Assembly (NCBI GenBank): GCA_018902385.1 | Contig: JABSSW010000046.1 | Span: 322,258 to 386,257, forward strand | DNA: 64,000 bases | Direction: 5' to 3' | Origin: Physcia stellaris | Taxonomy: Eukaryota > Ascomycota > Lecanoromycetes > Caliciales > Physciaceae | In this document: positions 12,251-25,200 of the stretch, one piece after another | Layout of the letters: the number at the start of each line of letters is the position of its first letter | Numbering within the stretch: the first letter of the stretch is position 1 | Translations under genes and position numbers: made by a program | Notes under the pieces: generated by a model | Told to the model about the DNA's origin: nothing | The model's database searches: none | The model's input: the letters and a program-made list of their open reading frames with translations, nothing else

Positions 12251-14066
12251 ACCACCATCGGCGATTAAGCTTAGGAGCTTCGATGATGCTTTGACAGCTG
12301 GTCCAGCTTTCCTAGGGGTAAGTACAGGGACTACGGAGCTTTGCAGGAATTCTCTGAACAGTATCTGTACCTAAATTCACGGTTCCTGGAGCGACTAGCC
12401 TAGCGAGCTTACTTGCTGGAAAGACTTTTCTCCAGTCCATCAGGCAAGCACCTGAATCCGCGACGGTTTTGTGGTCCAGCTGGTCCGACTCCACCATCAG
12501 CACCAGCATGTGATACACCTTCAAGTCCGAAAAGAGCGTGGGTTGCAAAGCTGCCACCTACGATCTCCTGACGTAAATGGCATCAAATAGATGTGCAAAT
12601 CTGCCTTTAATGTTTGATGGAAGCTACAATTGCAGAGCCGGCAAAGCAGGCGGCAGTATTATCAATACTCAAGCCGATGGCACAGTGGATTCCAGCGTTC
12701 TCAGTGGTCTTCCGATCTATTTGTCGTGCGATCCAAAAGCGCCATGTCCGGCTGTGGATGGGAACTGCCCATTCAGGTACCGTGAACATTGAGGCCTAGA
12801 TTGTGGCTGACGATGAGCGTGCAACTGTAGAGGAGTCAAGGAACTCAACACTATTGAAACGATGGGGCTAGTAAGGACTCCGTCCAACGCCCACGATGTT
12901 CTACGCTCAGTGTTGGAATAATTGCCAAGGCAGGGAACGAGGCTCAGCATGCAAGTAAGAAGCGCATAAATCAGTGAGTTGTCTCCTGCATTCACTCGCG
13001 CATAGTGTACAATCTCATTCCCCTGACTAATTTAGTGTCGAGGTCTCCGACCAGGCTACCACAGCGGGTGGTTAGTCTCGAGTCTCTCTAGCGGCTCAAG
13101 GATTTAATCCCTGCTTAGCAGAGAGGATTTTCATGAAGCTTACTTCGTGAGTTGACCACTTGCTGTTGTCAGGGAGTGTACACCATTATTGGAGATCATT
13201 ACGTACTGTGTCCCAGTATTCCGTACCTCCCGTACAGTCTTCGCGCGACATTCACTCCAGGTACTCAGAAAACATCAAACATTGGTACTGAAATGTGAGT
13301 TCATCAGAATTCGTGGCTTTGCGCTTGATGGATCACAATCCTCTCCTCCAATCTCCAACGCCCAACAAGGACATCTTGAGACTCTTACCTAATTGGCATC
13401 CAGAGTCCAAGGCCGTTCAAGTCTAGCCGCCCTTCTCCGTCGAGTCTACCTTAGGTACTTGGCATCTGTTTCGCGGGGCGCACCGCTGATTGGCCGAAGC
13501 TAACAGACCATTCGGCCCCCATCATCATCCATGGCTGTGCTGGTTCGTCCTCGAATGTCGCTAAGTGAATCCTTCGTGTGTCAGAGTGAGAAAACGCTAA
13601 AACTCTTCAAGTGAACAGAAAACGTTCCACTTCAAACAAAGTGGTTTTCCCACAAAGTACGATACGGTGGCAGATTCACAATCTCAAACTGGCGTGATTC
13701 TGGGTACCTCCTTGAAGGTGAAGCCTTCATGTGGAAGTCAATCAGTAGGTTCTGATTGTCCAACTCTTCCTGGAAACTGGCTCCGAAACGCCCAAGATCT
13801 CTTGGCCAATGGCCATAAATGCAATGGCTCATCTCGCAAGGTCGAGAGGCACAATCCTCCCGTCCCCTGAAACCGATGCCTTCTACTGTACTTACTGAGC
13901 CGCTTCCCCGCCATCAACCCCTTTCTGGAGTACATAATCCCCTCACCTCTCTGTAAGCTTCCGGGTCTGGTACCTACCGTCTCTCTCTTTTACCCTTCAG
14001 TCTATACACCTTTAGGTCCATCCATTCCTTGCCCAGTAGCGGCCCACATTCATTTCAGCCACCATT
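12251..14066. other. Long region without supported gene
   Basis: Several 60-90-codon frames exist on both strands, but none has a domain, a signal peptide with continuation or splice logic I can support. It may hold decayed coding sequence downstream of the DUF7580 relic. The last 150 bp should be the promoter of the CAP-like gene. Confidence 0.35.
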
Positions 14067-14956
14067 ATGCTCCCCGCCCTCGTCACTCTCTCCTTGTTCC
14101 TTACCAGCGCAGTCTGCATACCCGTCCTCGCCCCGCGCCAAGGCACCCCAATCAAAGTCTACATCCAAAAAGACCCAAACAACCCCAATGACCTCCAGCC
14201 CGTCACCACCCTCGCCCCCGTCGCCAAGCGCGACTCCATCGTGCTGGTCTCCGATGCCTCCTATCCCGATGGCTGGCGCCCCATCTCAACCATCAGGGAC
14301 AACGCCGGACCTGGACCAACGCCCGTCCCACAGACGCCTCAACCCACAACCCCAGAGAAGAGCAAAACTGGTGGCAACGATGGTGGCAAGGACGGCGGCA
14401 ACGACCTGATCTCCACCGTCAACTACTGGCGCAGCCAATACGGCAAATCGTCCCTGTCCTGGGACCAAAGCTGCGTCGACGCGGCCCACAACACCGGCAA
14501 CCTCAACGGCGGCGGCGCCAACGGCATGACGCACCACCCGCCCAGCTTCCCGGCCCACATCACCGGCGCCGTCGGCGTCGGCGAGGTCATTGCGCCCGGC
14601 ACCGACAGCGACCTGGGCAAGGATCTCAAGGGCCACACCCCTTTCGACCTCGCGATGATCGGCTGGCTGTGTGAGGTCGACGGGCCCAACGAACCAGTAC
14701 ACGCTGCTTGCGCGGACATGAAGGCCATCTACCAGGCGCAGCCTGTCCATATGACCATGTAAGTGACTCGTCGGTTGACGGAGGACTAGGCTAATTTCGC
14801 GCGTGCAGGACTTTTGATAGTACGGGCCATCACGATGATCTGCTCAACCCCGCGTATACGAAGATTGGCTGTGCCTTCACCAAGAACCCGAATGCGGATG
14901 GCTCGTTGACTGGGCAGGGGCAGTGGGTTTGTGATTTGAAGTACGGAGATTGGTGA
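14067..14956 (+). CDS. Secreted CAP/SCP-like protein
   Basis: Two exons, 14067-14758 and 14809-14956, give 279 aa; the 50-bp intron has GTAAGT..GCAG. The N-terminus is a signal peptide (MLPALVTLSLFLTSAVC), followed by a Pro/Gly/Lys-rich linker to about residue 115. The C-terminal half has the layout of the CAP (SCP/PR-1) fold: 'STVNYWRSQYGKSSLSWDQSCVDAA', a mid region rich in Gly and His, 'AMIGWLCEVDGP', 'HHDDLLNPAYTKIGCAF' and a closing 'GQWVCDLKYG'. Family members are extracellular and often bind sterols or lipids; which applies here is unknown. The coding sequence is much more GC-rich than its flanks. Confidence 0.75.
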
Positions 14957-16087
14957 GGTGACTCTGTGAGTTGGGGGGGTTCGAACAAATCTTGAATTTG
15001 GGGGTTTGTTGGTATGGCTGTGCCGGTTCTCTGGTAGATTCTGTTCTCTGAAATATATATTTTTGTCTGTGACTGAGAGTGCTCGATTGGCGCACGCACA
15101 ACTGTTTACAACGTGTCTGGCCACATGGTATGGATCCTCGGACCTCGGCAAGATTTGAGGGCTAGCGGGACGCTAGTACACAGCAGGCTAGAAGCAGCTC
15201 ACTAGCGATAGAAAACCTTGGCACCTTGGCAATGACATCTCGCCCAAGAACGACTAAAGTCGATGATAAAGAAATGGGCCATTCTGTATCTACTGAACGC
15301 TCTCTCTCCTAGCTACCCTAAGTCTATTGAGTTCTATAGGGGCGACTTGTACCCGGAGCGGGGGACTCGCGATTAGGCAGGGGCTCGTCTCTCGAGCAAG
15401 GCGCCACTTGCTTCAGATTGTCCTCTCCGGGATTCATTCCTCAAAGTCAACAAGTAGTACAGGCTTACTAGAAATTCAGGTACCATTCGGCACACCGAGA
15501 ACCCATGGAACACCATGCGACGGATGTCTTCACGGTACCTCTGCATCCCCTTGGTGTATCACGCGTCACGACCTACCCGAAGCCTCGCATAAAGGGGTGA
15601 CCTCGTGAGGGAAGGAAGCAGTAGCGTGATGTACTATGGATCGGATGCTGGTACAAGTGTATCATCGAGCAATATCTCTGTTTAGTGACGTTTACAGTCG
15701 GCAGCCCTTATGAACCCGACTGTAGGACTGAGCGACGCGTACCACGACGCAGGCTTCACGTGGAGATAGCACTCCTACCGGCATAGAATAGATCCACGCA
15801 ATCATGCAATTCCCCGATTGCAGATGCGGACAACCAGCTCAAGGAGCAACCTGGAACAGGGTTAGATTCGGGAAGCTGCCATGGTGACACCGATGGCGGA
15901 TGCGATTGAACATGTGCTGTGTGGACACAGTAAGAGGCATTACATCTCTCGTATTTTATTGTAATACTATTACTATGCCTCGCTAGATCACTTTTTCCCC
16001 AGTAAATCTCCAAATCTCTCTGTTCTCACTAATCGAGCTAATGAAAAGCTTTACAACAACTCTGTTTTAGTATCTAAACTAACTACA
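14957..16087. other. Intergenic region
   Basis: Tandem-oriented spacer before the terpene synthase. No gene recognised. The 100 bp before ATG 16088 are AT-rich and may contain the core promoter. Confidence 0.4.
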
Positions 16088-17812
16088 ATGAACCTACCCT
16101 TTCAGAACAAACCTCTTCAGGCGCAAAGAGAAGAACGGGATGACTTCGAGATGGACGATCACGTCACAATACCAGACATGTTCGTCTCCTTTCTAGCCCA
16201 GGAGCCCCGGATCAACCCGCACTATGAAAGAGTGAAAGGGGAGTCAGAGACCTGGATCGCAGAGTAAGTATACCTCCATGCATCCCTGCGATGGCGCAAG
16301 GCTAAATGAATCACTGCAGACTGTGCCAGTACTCTCAAAAGGATTACCAAAAACATGTCCAGATGGACTTCCCATACTTTGTGTCAATATGGGCCCGAGA
16401 AGCTGAGCTGGAGGAGTTACGAACAATCTGTGACTGGATGAACTGGGTAAGACTCTGTTGTTTGCAAATGCCGGATCTTGACGCCGAGTCTGTTTTACTG
16501 ACCAGCAAACAGATCTTTGATTTCGACGATAGTAAGCTCTGGCATAAGCTCCCTCCCCAACAGAGCTCAGAGTTGCAGTGTTCGACGAGGGCCGCTTCAA
16601 AGACGACAGGGAACAAGCAGCGAGACATGTGTCAGACTTGATGAACGTCATGCAAAGTGAGAGCAAAGACCGAAGTAGCTCGCTTTCGGCCGGAGACCCT
16701 TTGTTGAGAGTGTTCGAGTCGGTGTGGGACAGAGTTTCACAGGTAAGTCAGATATCGACGCAACGGCGGTTAACGCTAATACATGCACAAACTAGCGGTC
16801 ATCAAAAGGTCATCATTGTCTTTCTTCGAATTAGAGCAATCATCCCTAACCTTGGTAGCCGCTAGGAGACGATTTTTCAAATCCATGGTCGATTACATGA
16901 ATGGTGTTGTTGGCCAAGTTGACGCGGTATGCTCAGCTGAACAGCCGAATGAACAGCGTTTCCTAGCCCTACGGCGACAGACCGTTGGCGCTGGTCCATG
17001 CTTCGCTCTCATAGAGTAAGTCTTCTACCGTTTCTGCGGTGGATAGCTACTAAACTGAAGCGCGATAGATACTTCTACGCTCTTGATTTACCAGACCAGA
17101 TTTTCGACAACCCTGCGATGCAGCAATTAGACAGGATAGCTCGAGAGATGATCGTGATGTAAGTCGATGCAAGGACCTGAATGCAAGCTGAAACGAAAAA
17201 AGCCAAAATGACGCGCTGTCGTTTCCTAAGGAGTTGGTGAGCACTCGCATCTTTCGAGCGCCCTGTGGATACTCTGCTAACAGTCTAAAGGCTGGCGGTA
17301 TCGACCAAAACCTGATCGCATTGTATGGACATCAAGGGATGCCTCCACAGGAAGCGTACGACAGGATAAATGTCCTCCTCAAGGAACGATATCGGGAGTG
17401 GTACCTCGCCCAAGCCAACCTACCGCAATGGGGCGAAGCGATAGACAAGCAAGTGCAAAAATATATCCGAGCCATGCAAGACGTCATAACGGCGAACGTG
17501 TACTGGAGGTATGTCCCTGAATACGTTTACATTGGAGCAAAATCTTATGACTGCATTAGCTTCCATACAACACGATATTTCGGCAAGAATACCGACGAAG
17601 TTCGTGAGACGCGCGTTATCACCATCCCATCCGATCAATTAATTAAAAATGGGTTGACGCTACCGCATAGGAGGTCGTCCAGAGAATCGAGCTACGAGCC
17701 CGCATCCCGAATCCCAAACAAGGTCTGGATCCGTGATCTTTTTTATAAGACGTGCTCTGTTGTAAGGGAACGAACTAAAAGCGTAGCAACCTGGGTGGCT
17801 GAAGTTCTTTGA
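16088..17812 (+). CDS. Sesquiterpene synthase (class I terpene cyclase)
   Basis: Nine exons: 16088-16263, 16320-16446, 16513-16531, 16579-16742, 16837-17015, 17069-17158, 17203-17236, 17291-17508, 17560-17812; 419 aa. The metal-binding aspartate motif is DDMFD at 106-110, completed across the 19-nt exon 3 and exon 4. The NSE/DTE motif is NDALSFPKE at 254-262, and 'VYWSFHTTRYFG' near 333-343 supplies the C-terminal RY pair. 'FALIEYFYALDLPDQIF' is also typical of fungal pentalenene/trichodiene-like cyclases. The enzyme should ionise farnesyl diphosphate with Mg2+ and cyclise it; the product cannot be predicted. The exon 4/5 acceptor (..TTAGAG) is weak, and the commoner TAG acceptor upstream gives the wrong frame, so this junction is uncertain. 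No P450 or transporter lies next to it. Confidence 0.85.
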
Positions 17813-18399
17813 ACTCCCGACTTTAGAGCTTTAGTGCTGAGCAGCCGTATATTTCGCTCCACGGATACTCAAAGCGTATGGATTCTAATGACATACGGAT
17901 GTTTCCCCACTATGCGAGTGATTTGAAGTGATTAGAGGTTTCGGCGAGATAAGAAATCCTCAGCCCTCCGTAGCTGAGCCCGATGACTTCAGGCGACAGC
18001 TAGGAAAGTCGACAAGAATAATGATGAAATGTTCAGGTTCAAGGAAAGCTCGTGATAAAGATAGCTGGAAAGTGCCAGTCCGTCCCATGACTCTATGATA
18101 AGGGAGTTAGATCGCTGTGAAATGGGCCGTATTGAACTCGACTCTGTCCACGGTGTAGGTATTTGGTACCTCCTACGGCTGCCAAATACGATAAGGCTTT
18201 TTCGAGATGCGGTTTTCCTGCGCGCAGCCCCCTTCCCAAAGCCCCCTCCCTACAAGATATCTAACCGCCTTTCGTCTGGTGTATGATTAGAGTCCAGCTG
18301 CGTCACCCCCATACGCCCGCCTTTCGAATCTCAGTATGGACGTATTAGAAATTTGATCGATGCAGCGCCCCGCCGAAAGCCTATCCCATGCTGCAGGCT
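17813..18399. other. Intergenic region
   Basis: Spacer between the terpene synthase and the oxygenase relic. No gene seen. Confidence 0.4.
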
Positions 18400-19440
18400 T
18401 CATGCAGGGGCCGAGGGAGAGGTAGCGAGGACGGAATCTATTTATCGCTACACTATAGGAGCACTTACAGGTCTGGCTTTCCAGAGCCTGCTCGGAGGAA
18501 TGGTAAGCTAATCCCTTTCTTCCCATCGGACATCACGTATTTGTTTCGAAACTCCACTCACCCTATCCTCAGGCTTCTCGAGACCCTCGCCCGCCCAGGC
18601 TGCTTCTCCACCAAAATCGCCCGCCACCGCTTCTTCGAACATTCAACACGTCCTCGAATGCACCAAATCCCTCGCAGACATCAAGCTCGGCGGCGCCAGC
18701 CACGCCTCCTCGGTGCGCATCCGCCGCTTACGGTGCAAGCGAATCCCAAAGCTCGTCGAGACGCGCCCCCAGTACTAGGACGTGGAGAAATAGGGTATCT
18801 CTATCAATGACCTCGACTGCATCTAGGCTATAGGCATCTACTCCTCCAGCCTCAGCTTCCGGCAGAATATCTACCACCGCAAGCAGGAGGTCGTGGATTA
18901 TATCGCGCTGTTCAGGTATATTGCCCACCTGGTAGGCACGCCGATCGAGCCGTTCGAGATCACGGCGAAGGTGAGGCGTGGATGGAGAGTGTTATGCTGA
19001 TGGAAATTGATCCGAGGGAGACGTCGAAGGTGGTGGCGAATAATATACTTTGGAGCTTGGAGGATACGCCATCGGATTAGCTGTCGGAAGAGTTATTGGA
19101 GGTGGGCCGTCGTTAGCTTAATGGTATTGATCTTGGATTGGATATTACCATTAGGCCCTCATGGCGGGGCGGTGGTGGTTGATAAGGTGATGGCTACGGC
19201 CTGATGAGATGCAAATTCCGGTAAGAGGACCCTCTCTTAGACCTGGTTGTTGTCTGAGGGACAACCTTGCTGGTGAGTATCGTCTAACAACTCCGCTAGT
19301 TACTGTATGGGGACATTGTTGAGGACCATAGTGGGGTGGTCTTTCGCATTTCGACTATATGTTTATACCGGAGATGGGGAGGAAGACGACCTATGAGGAG
19401 GATAATAAGGGCCCCACAAGCCTAAGGCCTTTCTGATAGA
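18400..19440 (+). pseudogene. Relic of a DUF2236 / mpaB-like oxygenase gene
   Basis: Fragments in order match fungal DUF2236 proteins (the ER-bound oxygenase mpaB / latex-clearing type family): 'RPGCFSTKIARHRFFE' and 'VLECTKSLADIKLGG' (about 18590-18700), 'HASSVRIR', 'HRKQEVVDYIALFRYIAHL' (about 18870-18930), 'MESVLMMEID' with 'SKVVANNILWSLEDTP' (about 18980-19070), and 'FDYMFIPEMGRKTYEED' (about 19350-19400). At least four in-frame stops and a frame change separate them, so it is not functional. Intact relatives are haem-dependent oxygenases, some in secondary-metabolite pathways. Its place 0.6 kb from a terpene synthase may be the remnant of a small cluster. Confidence 0.6.
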
Positions 19441-20645
19441 GACTGTGTATCTCTATGCTTTCGTTTTGATAGGATTGTCTAGCATCAAGATCTCGATGGT
19501 TGCCACTAAGAATCTGATAGCGGTTATTATTTAGTAACCCTACCTTACAGTTGATGATCTCTAAACCTCAGCGCCTACAGACTGGATAAGTGTAATTAGA
19601 CGATCCCATACAGCGGCCATGGATTGCCAAGCGTATATTCTTACCTTTCATTCAATTTCCTGTGTCACTCATGCACGCAAGGTCGTCCAATGCTCTATCC
19701 TTAATTCCCAAGTACATCAGTGAACCTAAAGTCAAAATAGAAACCCATTACAATATCCCTGCCACACCCGGCATTGATCTAATCTCGGTAATTAGCTACG
19801 AAAGGCACAGATTTGCCTCCATACAACCAACGAGCGAGCACAACATTGCATTCTGTACGTAGACTTGCGAATACTGACTGGGTGCGAGGTTTGCGGTTGA
19901 TAGGAATAGAGGTATGAGGATGGAAGGTTTTATTTTTGCGTAGAAGGGGACGATGCCGGTGTGGGTGTGGAAGGGGGATTGGGAGATGTAAGCTTGATAG
20001 GATAGGTTGATTATTTGACGTTGGAGAGGAGCACTTGATTAGTGCAGCAGAGAGAGTAGATTAAGAGTTTGAATGGAGGATTTAGTTGGGAGGGATATGA
20101 TTCAGAATATTAAGCTGGCGATGGAATGTCGTTCTTTGAGAGGTCAAAGGTCAGTAGGGCCTAGTTCATTTCCGTACGCCATTCATTCAGCAAGATGTAA
20201 AGGGGGAAATACCAGATTCGTCTTGTAATCACGATTAAGTTCTCTAAGGCAGATTGAACGAGGGAAGATGTAACGAACGTAGCCTAAGCACCATGGGGGA
20301 TCTCGTCGTTGCTATTTCTCGTGTGGCCTACTCTCGTAGGTATTTTCCTCGTAATGACTGAACATCTCTCGCACTGATGTAGCACCATCCAACTCCCAAA
20401 CCTAAAACAAATCGTACCGTGCTCTATCGATGTGTAGAATAGCAAAGGTTGATGACAGGTGGGCGGTATCGGATAAAATCGCAATTGAGTTGATGTGGAA
20501 GCATCTTTATTCGATTTTTCGTTGATGACCCAAGGCGATGATGTGAAATTTTCCAGCTGAACTAGACTGCAGAAAATCCTCTATGTTCTATCTCTCAGGA
20601 TCTCTTTGTTCTCAAAACAGCGTGGTCCTCCGTAGCCTCCCAGTA
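19441..20645. other. Intergenic region
   Basis: No gene supported. Short frames only. Confidence 0.4.
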
Positions 20646-23502
20646 TTATGTGTGGATGAGATATGGAGAGAACTCATCTTCGGACGCTTCGTCTTCCGAC
20701 GACCAAACGTCTACAACCTCAGGTTCCAAGGACTCATCTTCTGACTCTGCTTCTTCTGTCGACCCAATCTCTGAAACCTCAGAATCTAACGACTCATCTT
20801 CCGAAGAAAAACTGTCAGCTGAAGACGAATAGCTTATGGCCCATGGTGGATAACCTCGTTTCCAGCCTCCAACTTTTCTGCGAGTGCCAGTCCGGACGTA
20901 GTGAAGCCAGCAGCTCATGCATATATATTCGTGTTTGTCAAAGACGCAGTTTGCGAGAAGCGATACCGTTCTAGGGTACCCGTGCGGATCTCCTCCTGCG
21001 AAAAGATTTCGCTGCTGTCCCAGGTCTGAGTCTGGACCAGATGAAAACTGGGTGTCACTATCTAGCGCGCCGTCCTCAATACCATACGTCTCATCAGCTA
21101 GTTCACATTGACTACCTATAGTGTCGTTATAAATTGCAAGACCTGTAAGTTCTGTATCGTTCGCTTCAAAACTATCTTGGACCGGCAGGTCTGGATCTAG
21201 TCCTTGCCTAATTCTTTCAAGGCGATGTCGCCAATGCGGTTGCACAATGACAAAGTTCATCTCTGTGTCGCAGTCGCTACAGAACCAATAGTTTTTCCTG
21301 AACTTGTATTCGCTATGGTCGCACGAGAACAAATGAAGCAGAGTGGGAGTTATCCAGCCAGTGTGTACCATTTGATTTCTTTCAAGTTCTTCTTTGATAA
21401 ATTTCTTGACGTCGACTCCAGTCGATCTCAGCCCGTCTCGCCAGCTTTTGAATTTCCATGACGTATACATCGCAAGAGATGTGGGCGTTTCTTTTCGAGG
21501 ACTAATCCTGTCATCAAATGTGGGCCGAAAAAGATCAGGGTCTTTGGAGAGTACTTGACTCAGCCTTTCTGCTGACCGAGGCTCAATGTTCATTAAACGC
21601 CGATGAAGTATAGACCATCCATCTTTGTGACTGAACGGACTGGGATAATCAATCAGGTCTGAGCCACCAATATATAGAAGAAGATCGGATGATCCATTGG
21701 AAGCACAATTAAAGAGAGAAGCCTCTAACAAGCCTATAAGTTTAAGTCCAAAGCCATACATCTTAAGCTCGAAGCTGAACAGCTTGATCATCTCGAGAAG
21801 GAGAGCTGCTTCAGCCTCAAGATCTTTTCTGCCTACCAAACCGGTCGGGGGAAGTACTTCACGGAAAATAATCCAGCCACTGCCGTGTGCATCCGCGAAA
21901 TCCATCGCCTCTTCAAGAATACGAATTGTGTCAATGGCTCGCGTTAAGGAAGGATAGGTGGTGTACTCAATTTCATATGATACGAGCTCCAACGGGGTAC
22001 TGAGTATCATATCAGCTGTCTCCGTAAACGCAGTGATCAGTCATAGATACGTCTTACTCACATATTTTCATACCCTGGGGCAGCTAGGTCTGCTCCAGCT
22101 TCCTTGAGGATTCGGCAAAGCTCTGGGTGAAACGCTCGAGCGGCATACTTGATGCAACGTTAGTCAATTCATCAAGATAGATTGGCTAAGGGAATATTCC
22201 ATGCACTGTTGGAGGATAGCGCTTCAGGTTTGGCGCATACAGATTCCCGGCAGCGGAACGCTTTAAGAGCGATTCCGGACCACACTAGTGCATGAGATAG
22301 ATATCTAATATTGAGTAGAAGACGTACATGAAGAGGTGTAAATCCCAAAGAATCAGTGTCTCTGACTGATGCATAGCCACAGGACAACAATTTCTGGACG
22401 GCAGGTAGATTTCCAGATCTGCAGAAGTCAAAGATCAGAGCATCCTCGGGTACCCGGCGAAAGGTCTCTATCGTGTTCTTCCATCCATGCATGGGAGAGG
22501 ATAGCCATTTTAGACGGAGACCACGTCGGACCCCTGCGCCTATAAGCCATCCAGCCGGAGACAGCGTGTACGAGGATTCAGTCTCGCAGTAATCATACTG
22601 ATAGTCTGAAGCGGGATCGCCTGCTGTTTTAAATGTCCGGGATCTGGTTTTTGATTTAATCTGGATACTAAACAAAAAGAGATTTATGACAGATTCATGC
22701 CGGCTCAATGTGCGGCCCAACCACACCTTTTGCCGCCAGTTTCCAACTTGGGTTCCCCAGATGTTCGGAGAAGACTGAGATACTCCGGTACAGGATCTTG
22801 GGACATCCAGCTTATTCACGCGTAAAGGAGCACCGTCAAGGCGATCAATTGAGACACAGTTTGTCAAAGTCTCGTCCTTGCAATGAGGGTACTGTAACTT
22901 TCGAATGAGAACGCCTTGGGTGACTGACTCGGGCATTACATCAATTTGATTGGAGGCAGTTCGACTTAAGCAGCTGAGATTGAATGTCACATGATCAGCA
23001 ATGCGTTTACAGTCGATATAAGCATGAAATGCAATGCGTCCTCTCGTAAAGAAAAACAAATAAATCTAACTAACCTGCTCTGAACCTGTTGTAAGACAAC
23101 TAGCATTAGGGTGGACTTCGCCCACTCCAGAGCTTCTCGAAATTTTACGAGCTGCCCACGTTTTAGGACAGCCTTGAGAGCGCTCCATTTGCGAGTCCGC
23201 GAACGGGTGGAAGCGAAGCCTGGTTCGATTTCTTTCAGGAGGCTAGTGAGTATCTTGACGTTAGCCAAGCATCCATTCAAGGCGGCTTCGAGCGTTGCTT
23301 CGGGCTCATGATGTTGAGCTTCGTTCGCTATCCGAGCGAGAACACTTGACAGCACTCTCAAATCCTGGGTGATCGCACGAATTTCGTCTGGGGCTTCTTT
23401 GACCGAGTTCCAGAACTCGTAGATTTGCTTGACGCTGCCAGCTAGCTGAAGGGCTACAGACGCCACAGCTATCCCGCTTGCAGCGACGGAAAGGCCATCC
23501 AT
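20646..23502 (-). CDS. STAND-like protein: N-terminal helical domain, ankyrin repeat, acidic tail
   Basis: Exons 23502-23075, 22973-22328, 22147-22062 and 21999-20646 give 837 aa. The first 140 residues (MDGLSVAASGIAVASVALQL, then a long helical stretch) match the fungal N-terminal domain found on many NLR-like and ankyrin proteins (PF17111-type). A central segment of no recognised fold follows. Then come ankyrin units: 'ALIFDFCRSGNLPAVQKLL', 'GFTPLHYAARA' and 'AGADLAAPGYENITPLELV'. These read through only when introns 2 and 3 are removed, which supports the model. Intron 2 is long (180 bp) and could be split further. The tail has 'CMSCWLHYV' and a Ser/Asp/Glu repeat ending at the stop. No nucleotide-binding P-loop is visible. 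The likely role is non-self or stress recognition, by analogy. Confidence 0.7.
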
Positions 23503-24589
23503 GATGGTTCATACGAAGATGTAGTTGTTGCGTATAGCTTTGGGTCTGGAGGTTGAGCTTTCCACTCGCCGAGTAGAAGGTAGAACTGGTCGGTCCAGCA
23601 CGGGATTCTTGTGAGCATTACCCTTCACACAGCCCCCTTCGGATTTTGCTACACATTGGTCTGGTGTATCGTCGGAGGCACGTACCCGTCTTTTCCACGT
23701 TAGTGGACGCAACCCCAAGACATTCGCCATGCCCAACGCCCGACCCTCAAAGAAGACGAGGTATTGACCTGCCGAGTGCGTCCGATGATCTGATGCTTAG
23801 CGCACTTCGATTTCTGCTACTCCGCATTGTAGACTCTCCCCTCTTCTCTCTCTTCCGATTCATGTTTCGCGGGTCCTGTCACGTGTCTGAGAGCTCACAT
23901 CCTCGACGAACGTGCTAGAAATCCGTGTTTGAGAACGAAGAGCGAGGGCAACGACCTATGTAAGCCAAGAGCCATTGCGTATGCATCGGGCATGAAGGCA
24001 GCGACTAAATAGATTGGCTGACTCATACAGAGTAGACATGGTAGAATTTCCGACGAACGATATTCAGACACCGGTCTGTGACTGGAGGAAGGAGGGTGCC
24101 TGCAGAATAATATCTGCGCCTGGCAAAAGTCCGGATAACGATCGGGCTTTTGGACCCAGAATGGGATGCAAGGCATATTTTTCCATGCACACGATATGAG
24201 CACTCTTAGAGGTACCTTCATCCAAAGGTGACAAAGTAAGCGAATGTGTCGATATTCTATCTTGTCCTGTAGAGGACAGCACAACCTACCTTAAAGAAGG
24301 AAATCTGCCCCGATCAAGGCATCGTGGCTGCGGGAACAAAGGAAGAGTCCAGGTTTCCTATGAATCCCCAAAAGACCCAAGAAGCAGCGACAATAAGGGA
24401 ACGGTCCCATCGTGGCCTTGACGAAGTTGGCGATGAAATGGTCACAATCACCTTCAACCCTAATCTTATCCTACTTTCACAGCGGCAAGATCTTTACAAC
24501 CCTAAAGTGCTTGAAGCCCAAAGTCTTAGCAAGTACTCCGTAAACAATAACAATAATATCAAGGACATGTCCTGATGAGCTTCACATGG

Positions 24590-25200
24590 CCTCAGTCACG
24601 TCCTTCTCCAGTCATGTTCAGTATGGCAGACGCATCAGCCGTTGCACAACAACGAAAAAGCTTCATCATCCAACAGACGTAGCTGTCCATCGGCTCTACA
24701 GGCGAAGGAGTTTCTGTCACAAAGCAATTCAAGCACCCTGGGGTGATCATCAAGACTTCCTTTGAGAACCATTGCGAGCCGTCTGATAGTATCAAATACC
24801 GCGTTGAAGTAGCACTATTGCAGGCGCTGTGCTCCAAGCCTAGGATCCTTAAGTACTATCCCCATTCCCCACGCTTGCACTGTTGCCCTGTACTGACTGC
24901 GCTAGATCTCTCGGCGCCATCAATCTACTACATTCACACAAAGGTCTACTGTTTGCCGATGCGGTGAACGATGACGTGTCCTATTCCATCCCTACCCACG
25001 AAGATAAAATGGCACAGCATCGCGCTCTGATGGTGCGCGAAGGCTGGAGGAGCACACGATAATGCGTATGGAGTTCTCCGCCGCGTATCTCGGCTTCACA
25101 CCACGCTTGTCGACACCACCATAGCGCTTCCTCTCCGCGACTCTGAAGGGCCCGAGGAATGGTACACATGATAGAAAAGGTCTCCTTAACTCTGGGTTCT
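24590..25200 (+). pseudogene. Possible protein-kinase-like relic
   Basis: A piece reading 'EPSDSIKYRVEVALLQAL' then 'KPRILKYY' resembles the stretch after the VAIK lysine and the 'E..IL..L..HPRIV.Y' step of fungal kinases. A later piece in another frame, 'INLLHSHKGLLFADAV', resembles the helix before the catalytic loop. No HRD or DFG is visible and stops interrupt it. A weak call. Confidence 0.22.

Noticed and set aside
12312-12995. Several 70-90-codon frames on both strands
   Set aside because: They overlap each other, have no conserved motif and no splice support.
14286-14750. 154-codon minus-strand frame opposite the CAP-like gene
   Set aside because: GC-rich shadow of the real plus-strand exon.
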